Source: Acanthamoeba sp. SK_2022b
Lineage: Eukaryota > Discosea > Longamoebia > Acanthamoebidae
Assembly (NCBI GenBank): GCA_027943245.1
Contig: JANDJZ010001212.1
Location: 1 to 13,248, forward strand
Reading direction: 5' to 3'
DNA length: 13,248 nucleotides
The position numbers and the translations under genes are program-made. Of the stretch, positions 1 through 6,861 are shown piece by piece; the first letter of the stretch is position 1; the number at the start of each line of letters is the position of its first letter. The notes beneath the pieces were generated by a model that saw only the letters and a list, made by a program, of their open reading frames with translations, did not search any database and was not told the origin of the DNA.

Positions 1-2
1 GC

Positions 3-758
3 GAGGAGAAGGTCGACGAGATGAAGGACAAGGCCAGGCGCGGCGCCGAGAAGGCCCGCGACTACGCCGAGGAGACCAAGGAGAGCGCCAAGGACAAGGC
101 CCAGCGCGGCGCCGAGAAGGCCCGCGAGTCGGTCGACGAGGGCAAGAAGATGGCCAGGCGCGGCAGCCAGGAGCTCCAGCGCAGGGGCGAGGAGAAGATG
201 GACGAGATGAAGGACAAGGCCCAGGAGCTGAAGAGGAAGGGCGGCGAGAAGGTCGACGAGATGAAGGACAAGGCCCAGGACATGAAGAGGAAGGGCGGCG
301 AGAAGGTCGATGAGATGAAGGACAAGGCCAGGCGCGGCGCCGAGAAGGCCGAGGGGAAGATGCTCGACGGCGAGGAGTCGATGAAGAGGAAGGCCAAGGA
401 GGGCGGCGACAAGGCCCGCGACGCGTTCGAGGACGTCAAGGAGAACGTCAAGAGGGGCGCCAGGCAGGCGGCCGACAAGACCCGCGAGACCTACGAGGAG
501 GTGGTGGAGAGCGCCAAGGGCAAGGCCGGCAACAAGAGGGAGCCGACGACCCGCGACTACGTCGAGGCGGTGAAGGACAAGAGCCAGGAGGGCTTCGAGA
601 CCGTGAAGGACCTGGCGGCCGTGGGCGTGGCCAAGACGCTGGACTTCGTCGATGACATCACCGAGCGCGCCCATGAGAAGCGAAGCGGCCGCGAGATGTC
701 CACCGCCGAGGCCAAGGAGCAGGACTTTGACGGCGAGCGCCAGAGCAGGAGGAGGTAA
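3..758 (+). CDS. LEA-like charged repeat protein (5' partial)
   Basis: The frame is open from the first codon in the window to TAA at 756-758, so the N-terminus is missing; the Met at 21 is probably internal because the same repeat text (EEKVDEMKDKAR) runs across it. The visible part is about 251 residues, very rich in Lys, Glu, Arg, Ala and Asp, with almost no aromatic residues. It resembles group 3 LEA proteins (LEA_4 type): motifs such as EKARDYAEETKESAKDKA look like their 11-residue amphipathic helix repeats, and three 18-residue repeats follow. Only the C-terminal 70 residues are more varied (YVEAVKDKSQEGFETVKDLA). LEA proteins are disordered when hydrated and protect proteins and membranes during drying; in a cyst-forming amoeba a role in encystment or desiccation is plausible, but that is inference. 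A long coiled-coil or cytoskeletal protein is the alternative. No intron is evident. Confidence 0.75.
   Translation, partial: EEKVDEMKDKARRGAEKARDYAEETKESAKDKAQRGAEKARESVDEGKKMARRGSQELQRRGEEKMDEMKDKAQELKRKGGEKVDEMKDKAQDMKRKGGEKVDEMKDKARRGAEKAEGKMLDGEESMKRKAKEGGDKARDAFEDVKENVKRGARQAADKTRETYEEVVESAKGKAGNKREPTTRDYVEAVKDKSQEGFETVKDLAAVGVAKTLDFVDDITERAHEKRSGREMSTAEAKEQDFDGERQSRRR
171..332 (+). repeat. three tandem 54-bp (18-residue) coding repeats
   Basis: Units at 171-224, 225-278 and 279-332 encode variants of (E/D)(L/M)(K/Q)R(K/R)G(G/E)EK(V/M)DEMKDKA(Q/R). The second and third units are nearly identical in DNA, which suggests recent unequal exchange. A further related copy of the EKVDEMKDKA part lies at the left edge of the window. 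Confidence 0.85.
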
Positions 759-1332
759 ACGTTCGTGAGCCGGTTGTTCACCCTCTCCTCTACTACTCTT
801 CTCTGTCTGTCTCCTTTTTGTTTTTCCAATACACCAATGGGCAATCTTTGCCTAGTTTAATGCTACGTTTTCTGTTGAGAGTGACTGAAAAGAAAAGGAG
901 ATGGCGACAATGATTCTGTGCGTTGGCGTGCGACGCAACTGTTATACATGGGGGTTTGGGTGGCAAGCTATGGAAAGAGAAGTGTGTGGTACGAGCAGAG
1001 TATTATACGCCCGCGAGGAATACCCTGCGCGTAGCTATGCGTTTACAACCATTGTTATCGAGTTAGAAGGGTGATTGTTGTTGGATTGGAAGGGAACCGC
1101 TCAGCCCCTCGGAATGGAGGGACGAGCAGGCCACCACTTTAAGTGATGTAGACTATGAACCGGAGATAAAATTCTACGGATTAGAGTGCTTTCTCACGAC
1201 CCCACGCTAGCCTCTTACATGGTCTTCTTCCTTTTTTGCATTATGGGATGTCGCAGCGTTTGCTGAAGTGACCGCTTAAAAAGAAAGAACGAAAATAAAA
1301 GCTCCCCAAGGCGGTGAATGGTGTTGGCCGAT
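759..1332. other. 3' UTR of LEA-like gene and 5S upstream spacer
   Basis: No credible coding region or RNA gene is seen. The first 80 bases are pyrimidine-rich (CTCTCCTCTACTACTCTTCT at 783-802) and are probably 3' UTR. No AATAAA follows the stop closely. Upstream of the 5S gene there is only an A-rich stretch (about 1277-1300), and it is not shared with the upstream region of the second 5S copy. Confidence 0.5.
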
Positions 1333-1451
1333 GGATACGGCCATACTGCGCAGAAAGCACCGCTTCCCATCCGAACAGCGAAGTTAAGCTGCGCCAGGCG
1401 GTGTTAGTACTGGGGTGGGCGACCACCCGGGAATCCACCGTGCCGTATCCT
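1333..1451 (+). rRNA. 5S ribosomal RNA, copy 1
   Basis: A 119-nt sequence starting GGATACGGCC and ending CCGTATCCT, whose ends pair to form 5S helix I. It contains the eukaryotic 5S loop text (CCCATCCGAACAGCGAAGTTAAGC) split by the usual conserved A and C box positions, so the type 1 internal Pol III promoter appears complete. It agrees with the Acanthamoeba 5S as I remember it. An oligo-T terminator follows at once. From memory, 5S genes in Acanthamoeba are dispersed rather than in one tandem array. It differs from copy 2 only at 5S position 63 (C here, T there). Nothing in the sequence marks it as a pseudogene. Confidence 0.96.
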
Positions 1452-1455
1452 TTTT
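1451..1455 (+). terminator. Pol III oligo-T terminator of 5S copy 1
   Basis: Five T residues directly after the helix I strand CCGTATCC. This is also the point at which the antisense retroelement sequence begins. Confidence 0.8.
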
Positions 1456-1690
1456 GCATGTTCTTTGGTAGACACGAGCATGTGGCCACCAAGAGGGGAC
1501 ATGCAGCCTTTCCAGTGTTTGCTTATATGCCCACCAAGGAGGTGGTTGTGAACAACATGCATCACATCTTTGACCATTGAGGTGGGCGCTGTTACCTATA
1601 CCATCTGGCAGTAGGCTTGCTGAGGCCACCAGTAGTGCAGAAGGAGGCCATTGTCCACCTCCATTCAGCCACTCTTGAGGGCAATTTGCT
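1452..1690 (-). pseudogene. integrase N-terminal (HHCC-type) fragment
   Basis: One minus-strand frame reads GLLLHYWW, then after a TAG, VTAPTSMVKDVMHVVHNHLL and GGHIS. This matches the start of Ty3/gypsy integrases, where a (V/P)...H...GGH pattern supplies the two zinc-binding His residues. A one-base shift near 1518-1525 leads into TLERLHVPSWWPHARVYQRT followed by CKK, corresponding to the family's KTL.R...YYWP.M..dV..Yv..C. Only one of the two expected Cys residues remains before the sequence runs into the 5S gene. No DDE domain follows. It is non-functional. Confidence 0.75.
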
Positions 1691-2104
1691 TTGCCTGCTT
1701 GTTGGCTGGAAGCTCCTGAGTCTGGAGGAAGTGCATGATCACACTTAAAACCTCATCCTTCCACTGCTTGACCTTGAAGTGGCTGGCAGAAAGGTTCAAG
1801 CTCCTCCATTGGCTGGATGGATTGGTCCTCCTTGTTGTGCTCCAGTTGCTTGGTCCCTTCCTTGCCATCCACACCAACAGACTGGCTTGGCTGGGCTTTG
1901 TTGGCCTCTACCTTGCTGTCCACAACACTGCCCAGTTCTGCCTTCTGGTTGGCTTGGCTTTGGGTGTCATGGAGATGGCTGGTTTGTCAGTGGGCACCAC
2001 CACTGTCCTCCAGCCCACCAATCCTGGTGGCTGTAGTGCATGCTGCCAGTACTTTGCTGCCCTCTGGTTGTGATGCCAGCAATCAGCTGCTCCTCCTTGT
2101 TCTT

Positions 2105-2560
2105 GAATGGAGGTTGGGCTGCACATTGGCATTGGCGTGGTAAAGGCCAGGCCAGTACTGGATGTCAAAGTTGAACTCCTGCTATGCAAGCAACCACTGT
2201 GCCAGCTGGCTGGTGGGGTCAAGCTGTGTGGCCATCCACCAGAGTGGGACCATTGTGACAATGGTGAAGTGCTGTCTGTGAAGGTAGTGCCAGAACTCCT
2301 TCATGAACATCACCACCACCAGGCACTCTCAGTGTTTTGTTGAGTTGTTCTGCTTGGCCTTTGACAGGGTGCAGCTGGTGTAGCTCATAACCCACTCATG
2401 TCCCACTTTGTCAACCTGTGTTAGCACTGCAGACCCCCACTGGCATGCCTTAATGTGTTGGTATGGAGCATGTATGGATGGTCATTCACAGGCAGGGAGA
2501 GTATGGGCGCCAAGATGAGCACGTCCCACAGCACTTCAAATGCTTGCTGACCCTTGGCCA
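2105..2560 (-). pseudogene. RNase H domain remnant of the gypsy-type pol
   Basis: Minus-strand segments in more than one frame follow the Ty3/gypsy RNase H order: AFEVLWDVLILAPILSLPV, YMLHTNT, SYTSCTLSKAKQNN, a TGA, ECLVVVMFMKEFWHYL, FTIVTMVPLWWM, QLDPTSQLAQWLLA, a TAG, and QEFNFDIQYWPGLYHANA. Family members typically read HTDAS at the first catalytic Asp and TDH at a later one. Here they read HTNT and TMV, so catalytic residues are lost in addition to the stops and frameshifts. Confidence 0.8.
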
Positions 2561-3270
2561 TCATTCAAACAGCATGTCCTTCACCATGAGGCAGTAGAGC
2601 AGGCTGTCAATGCCCACAAAGTCAGGCACAAAGCATTGGTAGTAGTTTGCCAGTCCCAGGAAGCCACACACCTCAGTTGGTGACTGGGGCACCCAGTCAT
2701 CTTGCACAGCCACAATCTTGGCTGGATTCAGTCACAAACCATCATCACTCAGGATGTGCCCCAAGAATACAAGCTCCTTCTGGAAGAAGGACCAATTTGC
2801 TGGCTTGAGGCACTTGTTGCCCTGCTGCAGGTGCTCAAACACATGCGCCAAGTTGTGGAGGTGGTTGGTGAATGTGCACAATAAGATGATGATGTCATCA
2901 ATGTAGACAAGGCAGCATGTCCCCACTAGGCCCTGGAGCAAGTGTTCCATATTCTGCTGGAACGTTCCTGGCATGTGCAACAGTCCCATTGGTGGCACGT
3001 TGAACTCAAAGAGGCTGTTGGGCGAAGGCTGTGTTCTCCTGGTCAGCCTCCTTTACATGCATCCTTCTTCCTGACCATGTTGAGATAGTTGTGCCATTCA
3101 CTAGTGTGTGGCCACAATGAAATTCATTTCTGTAACTGTGGGAGGCTAATGATATTCATTCACAAGAACTGAAACAATTGTACACACCATGTGGTGGTAA
3201 TGGAGCCCTTCTTTGTCTACCCCAGCAGGTAGGCGCAGTGGTTCTTTGCAGACATGAAAGTTCTTGATTT
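2560..3270 (-). pseudogene. Ty3/gypsy-type reverse transcriptase remnant
   Basis: The best-preserved part is an 88-codon open stretch (2998-2732) reading VPPMGLLHMPGTFQQ, CLVYIDDIIIL (the YxDD catalytic motif, intact) and WSFFQKELVFLGHILSDDG, all diagnostic of Ty3/gypsy RT. It ends at TGA (2734-2732), exactly where relatives have an Arg before NPAKI; the frame then continues LNPAKIVAVQDDWVPQSPTE and FLGLANYYQCFVPDF. Upstream, in shifted frames, are EADQENTAF and FEFNVPP, and further upstream TKKGSI.TTTWCVQ, which corresponds to the family's VKKKDGS.R.CVDYR. Several stops and at least two shifts make it inactive. Confidence 0.9.
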
Positions 3271-5254
3271 CCTCAATCTTCTGCTCTATACAGATTTGGT
3301 AGTGAGCAATTGCCTTGTAGATGGCATCTTGGTGGGGGGGGGGGTTATGATCTGCCAGCCATCTTCTTCCAGTCCATCAAATTCATTGTATGCAAGCCCC
3401 CATTCATCTTTGGCTATGTGCTTTGGCCAGTCTGCACCTCAGTGGAGTGTCACATCCCTGGATTAGAAGGAGAAAGAAAGGGAATCAATAGCAATAATGA
3501 TGAGAAGATTAATGGAGGGGTGGCCTTTTTTAGCAGAGAAGAAGGCAGTGTTGAGAAGGACATCTTGTGGGGCTAAAATTGGTTGTTCCACGCCATGCAT
3601 GATCCAAGTGAAAAGGGAATCCCAAAACATCACTCCTGGTGAGATTGAGCTGTACACAGAAAGAAGAGGATGGAGAACAGAGTAAAGCCAAGGAATGGTC
3701 TGTTGGCATACATGCAAGGTGAGTGATTTGAAATGCACATTGCAGATGCAAGAAATAAATCAACAGGATTGGGGCAAAGATGATAAAATAAGGATCTGCT
3801 GGAGAAAGAAGAAAACGGTGAGTGGAACACTCAGCACAATAACGTTTATGCAAAAGTTGAAATGCCAAAGGAGGAACGCCCAGTGGTAAAGGTTGCTGCA
3901 GGTAGATGGGCCACTAGTGAAACACTTTTATTGAAAAAAAAGATTTTAGTTGGCTGATTTTGCGACAGGCAGCACAAACAGGAGTACCTTGGCCACAATA
4001 GTAGGATTGCTTCCACATGGGCATGGTCAGAGTTGTCAATGAGATGAGCTTTCTTGCAGAGAACCAATCATCAATGGTCCCCAACATCAATGAAGGGGAT
4101 GTCACTGTTGGCTGGGCTTCATTTTGTTCCACACACAACACAAGCCTTTCCAATGAGCCAGTTGGGGTTGAGTTTGTCATTGTCCTCCACTCAGGCCTGC
4201 TTGGCAGGGGTCTCACTGGCCAAATCGCAGGCAGAAGATGTAGAGAAAGAAAACTTGCCAGCTGGTGGTGGGGGCACAGTGGCAGGAATGTGTGTTCACT
4301 TTGGTACATGTGCAGAGAGGAGCCACTCCTTTGTGCTCACAGTACTCAAAGTAACAGCAAGGCACATGCATGGCAAAATCAAGAAGAGAGATGCATGTGC
4401 ACCTAGCACACTTTTCCCCAAGTGCAGCGCCCATGTACATGGTCCTGATGGGCTTCACTCTGCTCCATCTTCTGCACATCCACCATGTACACAAGTTCCA
4501 GGGAGCTGAGGAGAGTCAGGTTGCAGAACACAACCGCCACATTCCAGTACCAGTTCCTGCATTGATGCCCCAAGCACCAAGCAAAGTGGTTGGACAGCTT
4601 GGGTAGTACCCCTTTTTTTATGTTGTGACTGTTGGGACATGCATGCATGATATGACTGTTTGTGCATGTTTGTGCATATATATGGCTGTTCGTGCACACC
4701 CAATAAACGCCAACAAACACCAAAAAGGCCTACTCATGGGGCTTTGTGCACCAAGGGGCTGTGCACACCAGTTTGCTCTCTTTTGCTGAGAGCCAGTAGT
4801 GGCATTGCTTGATTGGTGTATGGCTCTGTGTTGATCTCATGCAGGATCATCAAGGCAGTGCCTGGGGGAGCAAGGGACATTTTGAATTCACCCAATGCCT
4901 CCTCAGGAACTGCCTAAGTCCCTTGTGCTCCTGAGGAGTGAGGTTGGTGTTGGCCTTCCTCCAGCTTGTTGTTTGAGAGTCCTCCTCTTGTTGCTGGATC
5001 AGGCTTGCTGTTGCTGTCATTGCCACCTCCAAGCTCAAGCCAATCACTGTTGTCAGCTATGATGGCCAAGACTGGGATGGAGGCCATGGGCTCAAGCCAG
5101 GCTATCCTCCAGCCCAGCTCAAGCCACAGCAGTTTCATATGGATAATGCATGACATCTTCGTTAGAACAGATAGTTGGATCTATCACTATGCATTAGGAT
5201 TGCAGGCAGTATCACTGCCTTATAGTGGCAGCACTGTAGATGGTTTAAGTTGTC
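3271..5254 (-). other. unassigned, CpG-poor retroelement 5' region
   Basis: This would be the place for gag and protease, but I cannot recognise either. Short minus-strand open stretches have paired cysteines (KCARC and CCYFEYCEH near 4300-4430; CGQG and CAAC near 3975-4005), and a different stretch reads DWPKHIAKDEWGLAYNEFDG near 3370-3430. None is a clear CCHC knuckle or a protease DSG motif. Base composition and CpG scarcity match the pol remnant, so it probably belongs to the same insertion, though more than one element is possible. A G11 run sits near 3332-3342. Confidence 0.5.
4621..4700. repeat. degenerate short tandem repeats
   Basis: Imperfect repeats of a TGACTGTT/TGTGCATG theme with alternating purine-pyrimidine runs (ATGCATGCATGA and GCATATATATGG). 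On the minus strand a TATATATG stretch could act as a TATA-like sequence of the element; that is speculative. Confidence 0.45.
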
Positions 5255-5373
5255 GGATACGGCCATACTGCGCAGAAAGCACCGCTTCCCATCCGAACAG
5301 CGAAGTTAAGCTGCGCTAGGCGGTGTTAGTACTGGGGTGGGCGACCACCCGGGAATCCACCGTGCCGTATCCT
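5255..5373 (+). rRNA. 5S ribosomal RNA, copy 2
   Basis: Same length and sequence as copy 1 except C to T at 5S position 63 (GCGCTAGGCGG). The ends pair as in copy 1 and the oligo-T terminator is retained, so it could be transcribed. Its upstream flank is unrelated to that of copy 1, but its 3' flank is the same antisense integrase piece. Confidence 0.95.
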
Positions 5374-5377
5374 TTTT
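5373..5377 (+). terminator. Pol III oligo-T terminator of 5S copy 2
   Basis: Five T residues immediately after CCGTATCC, identical to copy 1. Confidence 0.8.
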
Positions 5378-5383
5378 GCATGT

Positions 5384-5481
5384 TCTTTGGTAGACACGAG
5401 CATGTGGCCACCAATAGTGGACATGCAGCCTTTCCAGTGGTTGAACTATCGGTGGCCACACATGCTTGTGTCTACTAAAGA
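5384..5481. repeat. imperfect inverted repeat of the integrase piece
   Basis: Arms at 5384-5418 and 5445-5481 are about 35-37 nt, with a 26-nt spacer. They pair with a few mismatches and a 2-nt insertion (GCATGTGGCCACC against the complement of GGTGGCCACACATGC). Both arms carry the same integrase coding region in opposite orientation; the right arm reads YRWPHMLVSTKD on the plus strand. A cruciform or RNA hairpin is possible. It looks like a rearrangement scar rather than a designed element. Confidence 0.8.
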
Positions 5482-5486
5482 CCCAA

Positions 5487-5523
5487 TAGTGGGGTGGGCG
5501 ACCACCCGGGAATCCACCGTGCC
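5487..5523 (+). pseudogene. 5S rRNA 3' fragment (nt 76-112)
   Basis: Thirty-seven bases match 5S positions 76-112 with one mismatch (GGGGTGGGCGACC, CACCCGGGAATCCACC). The internal promoter boxes, the helix I strand and the T-run are all missing, so it cannot be expressed as 5S. Confidence 0.9.
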
Positions 5524-5625
5524 ACACTTCGCTGTTCGTCAGACACCCACCTCGCGATGCCTCCTCTGTTGCTTGTACAGCCACTATGCTCTTATTGGCA
5601 ATGTACATTGAGGCGTAACGAGGGA

Positions 5626-5820
5626 ATGGAGCGGCAGCGGCTTTCAGCCGAGATCGACTTTGCCCACCTGACCCTAGGCCGCGAGCTTGGGCATGGCGCC
5701 TTTGAGCGCGTCTATCGTGGCGAGTACCGGTTCGTGCCTGTGCCCAAAGGCGCCATGCCCAAAGCTACACATCTGTGGGTCGCGCGACAGACGTGCATCG
5801 CGGACAAGACCTTTTTGTGA
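5626..5820 (+). pseudogene. truncated protein kinase glycine-loop fragment
   Basis: An open stretch of 64 codons from ATG 5626 to TGA 5818-5820. Residues 8-33 resemble the start of a tyrosine-kinase-like catalytic domain of the kind abundant in amoebae: IDFAHLTLGRELGHGAFERV then YRGEYRFVPV. The third glycine of the GxGxxG loop is Glu, and the expected VAIK strand with the ATP-anchoring Lys is replaced by unrelated PKGAMPKATHLW. The next gene starts 15 bp after the stop on the same strand, so there is no room for the rest of a kinase. Most likely it is a gene stub left by the rearrangement that brought in the 5S/retroelement block. Confidence 0.6.
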
Positions 5821-5834
5821 GTTGACAACTTGCC

Positions 5835-6797
5835 ATGAAGATCATTGGATTAACAGGTGGCATAGCGTCGGGCAAGAGCACAGTCACACAAACTTTTAAG
5901 AGCGACGCCACTCCGCCAGGCGTGATAGATCTCGATGTGATTGCACGAGAAGTCGTCGCGCGAGGGACACCAGCCTACGACCAGATTGTGAAGCAATTTA
6001 AGGATGCAGAGGGCAAGCCCCTGCTTGATGAGAACACTGGCGAGATCGATCGCAAGCGGCTGGGGGCGCTCGTATTTGGAGACCCCATCCAGCGAAAGAA
6101 GCTGCAATCACTCACTCACCGCCCCATCTTCCTCGCAATGGCCAAGCAGCTCCTCTGGCACCTCATCGTTTGTCCTCCCCACCACCGTATCCTTCTGTTT
6201 TTCTCTCATCATTTTTAATGTTTATTAATTATTTAAGAGAGGGACAGACCTGGTCATCTTGGACGCGCCGCTGCTCTACGAGACTGGTATGTCGTGTTGA
6301 AGCTCAACGCTGCCCTCTTCGTTTCGCCGTTTGCTCGCGTTCTCGTCCTCACCAAGCGCCCCGATCCCGCGGCAGGCCTGCACCGCCTGACCAACGGCGT
6401 CATAGTGGTCCACGCGCCCGACGACGTCCAGCTGCAGCGGCTCATGAAGCGAGACGACATTGACGAGAAGGAGGCCCGCCAGAAGATCCAAGCCCAGATG
6501 CCCCTCGGTAAGGCCTCCACCTCGTACATGTACGCACGCGCATGCACGCCGCCTCTTTGGCGAGAGAGCTGACACGCCTGCGTGTGCCCAGACAAGAAGC
6601 GGGAGATGGCCGACTACGTGATCGACAACTCGGGCCCGCTCAAGGACACCGAGCGCCAGGCGCGGGCCCTCCTCGCCCAGCTGCGCGCTCGCTCGGGTCC
6701 CCTCCTCCTCTCCCGATGGACGGCCCTGACCATCTTCGTCCTCCTCTCCGCCCTGTGCGTCGTGCTTGTCTCCCGCGTTCGCACGCTGCTGCAGTGA
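5835..6797 (+). CDS. DCAKD: dephospho-CoA kinase, membrane-anchored (4 exons)
   Basis: Predicted exons are 5835-6167, 6238-6286, 6376-6507 and 6592-6797; the introns (70, 89 and 84 bp) are GT-AG, and the join gives 239 residues. The enzyme phosphorylates the 3'-OH of dephospho-CoA with ATP, the last step of CoA synthesis. Visible features: P-loop GLTGGIASGKST (5-16), VIDLDVIARE with the substrate-site acidic residues (30-39), EIDRKRLGALVF (70-81), DLVILDAPLLYET (115-127), QLQRLMKRD of the lid region (146-154), QAQMPLDKK (166-174) and VIDNSG (181-186). The last 25 residues form a hydrophobic segment (WTALTIFVLLSALCVVLVS). Length and tail match the monofunctional eukaryotic DCAKD type rather than the bifunctional COASY. 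The usual THP motif reads THRP (95-98). Phases 0, 1 and 1 restore family text at every junction. It is convergent with the next gene. Confidence 0.93.
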
Positions 6798-6843
6798 AAG
6801 AGAGGGGGTTGGCCGCTACACCAAACCAGTGAAAGAGAGGGGG
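6792..6843 (+). repeat. 17-bp direct repeat at the DCAKD stop, with G tract
   Basis: CAGTGAAAGAGAGGGGG occurs at 6792-6808, overlapping the TGA stop, and again at 6827-6843, where it runs into a G10 tract (6839-6848). It looks like a local duplication in the 3' UTR. Confidence 0.85.
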
Positions 6844-6849
6844 GGGGGC

Positions 6850-6855
6850 TTTATT
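6850..6855 (-). promoter_or_regulatory. candidate poly(A) signal AATAAA
   Basis: AATAAA on the minus strand lies 6 bases after the stop codon of the Zn2Cys6-PAS gene. This implies a very short 3' UTR, in keeping with the 64-bp gap to the convergent DCAKD stop. Confidence 0.5.
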
Positions 6856-6861
6856 GAGGCG

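Larger units (their letters stand above)
1333..1517 (+). repeat. 185-bp direct repeat, left copy (5S plus integrase piece)
   Basis: Aligns without gaps to 5255-5439 with three substitutions (one in 5S, two in the 3' part). The left boundary coincides with 5S nucleotide 1: the bases just upstream do not match between copies. The right 66 bp, read on the minus strand, encodes a retroelement integrase fragment (TLERLHVPSWWPHARVYQRT). In this copy the integrase frame continues past the repeat end, so the repeat boundary lies inside the element. Confidence 0.93.
1452..5254 (-). mobile_element. decayed Ty3/gypsy-type LTR retrotransposon relic
   Basis: Read on the minus strand, the order is unassigned 5' region (about 5250-3440), reverse transcriptase (about 3270-2560), RNase H (about 2560-2105), linker, and integrase zinc-binding region (about 1690-1452). 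RT before RNase H before integrase is the Ty3/gypsy order. The reading frames are broken by several stops and shifts, the DDE catalytic core of integrase is absent, and I find no LTR with TG...CA ends. The segment has only about twenty CpG dinucleotides by eye over 3.5 kb, against several per 60 bases in the flanking genes. The element is truncated at its 3' end exactly at the terminator of 5S copy 1. Its 5' limit is uncertain; 5254 is simply the base before 5S copy 2. Confidence 0.85.
5255..5439 (+). repeat. 185-bp direct repeat, right copy
   Basis: Partner of 1333-1517. On the minus strand its 3' part reads LERLHVHYWWPHARVYQRT. This is closer to the family pattern (YYWP) than the left copy (VPSWWP), so the two substitutions outside the 5S probably arose in the left copy. 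After 5439 it departs from the element and enters an inverted duplication instead. Confidence 0.93.

Noticed and set aside
62..478. Minus-strand 138-codon frame opposite the LEA-like gene
   Set aside because: It is a mirror of the GC-rich, repetitive plus-strand coding sequence and has no independent features.
1735..2343. Plus-strand open frames of 78-112 codons
   Set aside because: They are shadows of the antisense RNase H and linker remnant; their composition (Leu, Trp, Cys, Pro) is that of decayed complement.
3914..4509. Cys-rich open stretches as a gag zinc knuckle or a zinc-finger gene
   Set aside because: No CCHC spacing (C-x2-C-x4-H-x4-C) is present, the frames are short and interrupted, and the Cys pairs come from TGT/TGC-rich, CpG-decayed sequence.
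1333..5439. The 185-bp direct repeats as true LTRs of the element
   Set aside because: They lack TG...CA ends, the repeat includes integrase coding sequence, the left copy's integrase frame crosses the repeat boundary, and no primer-binding site or polypurine tract was recognised.
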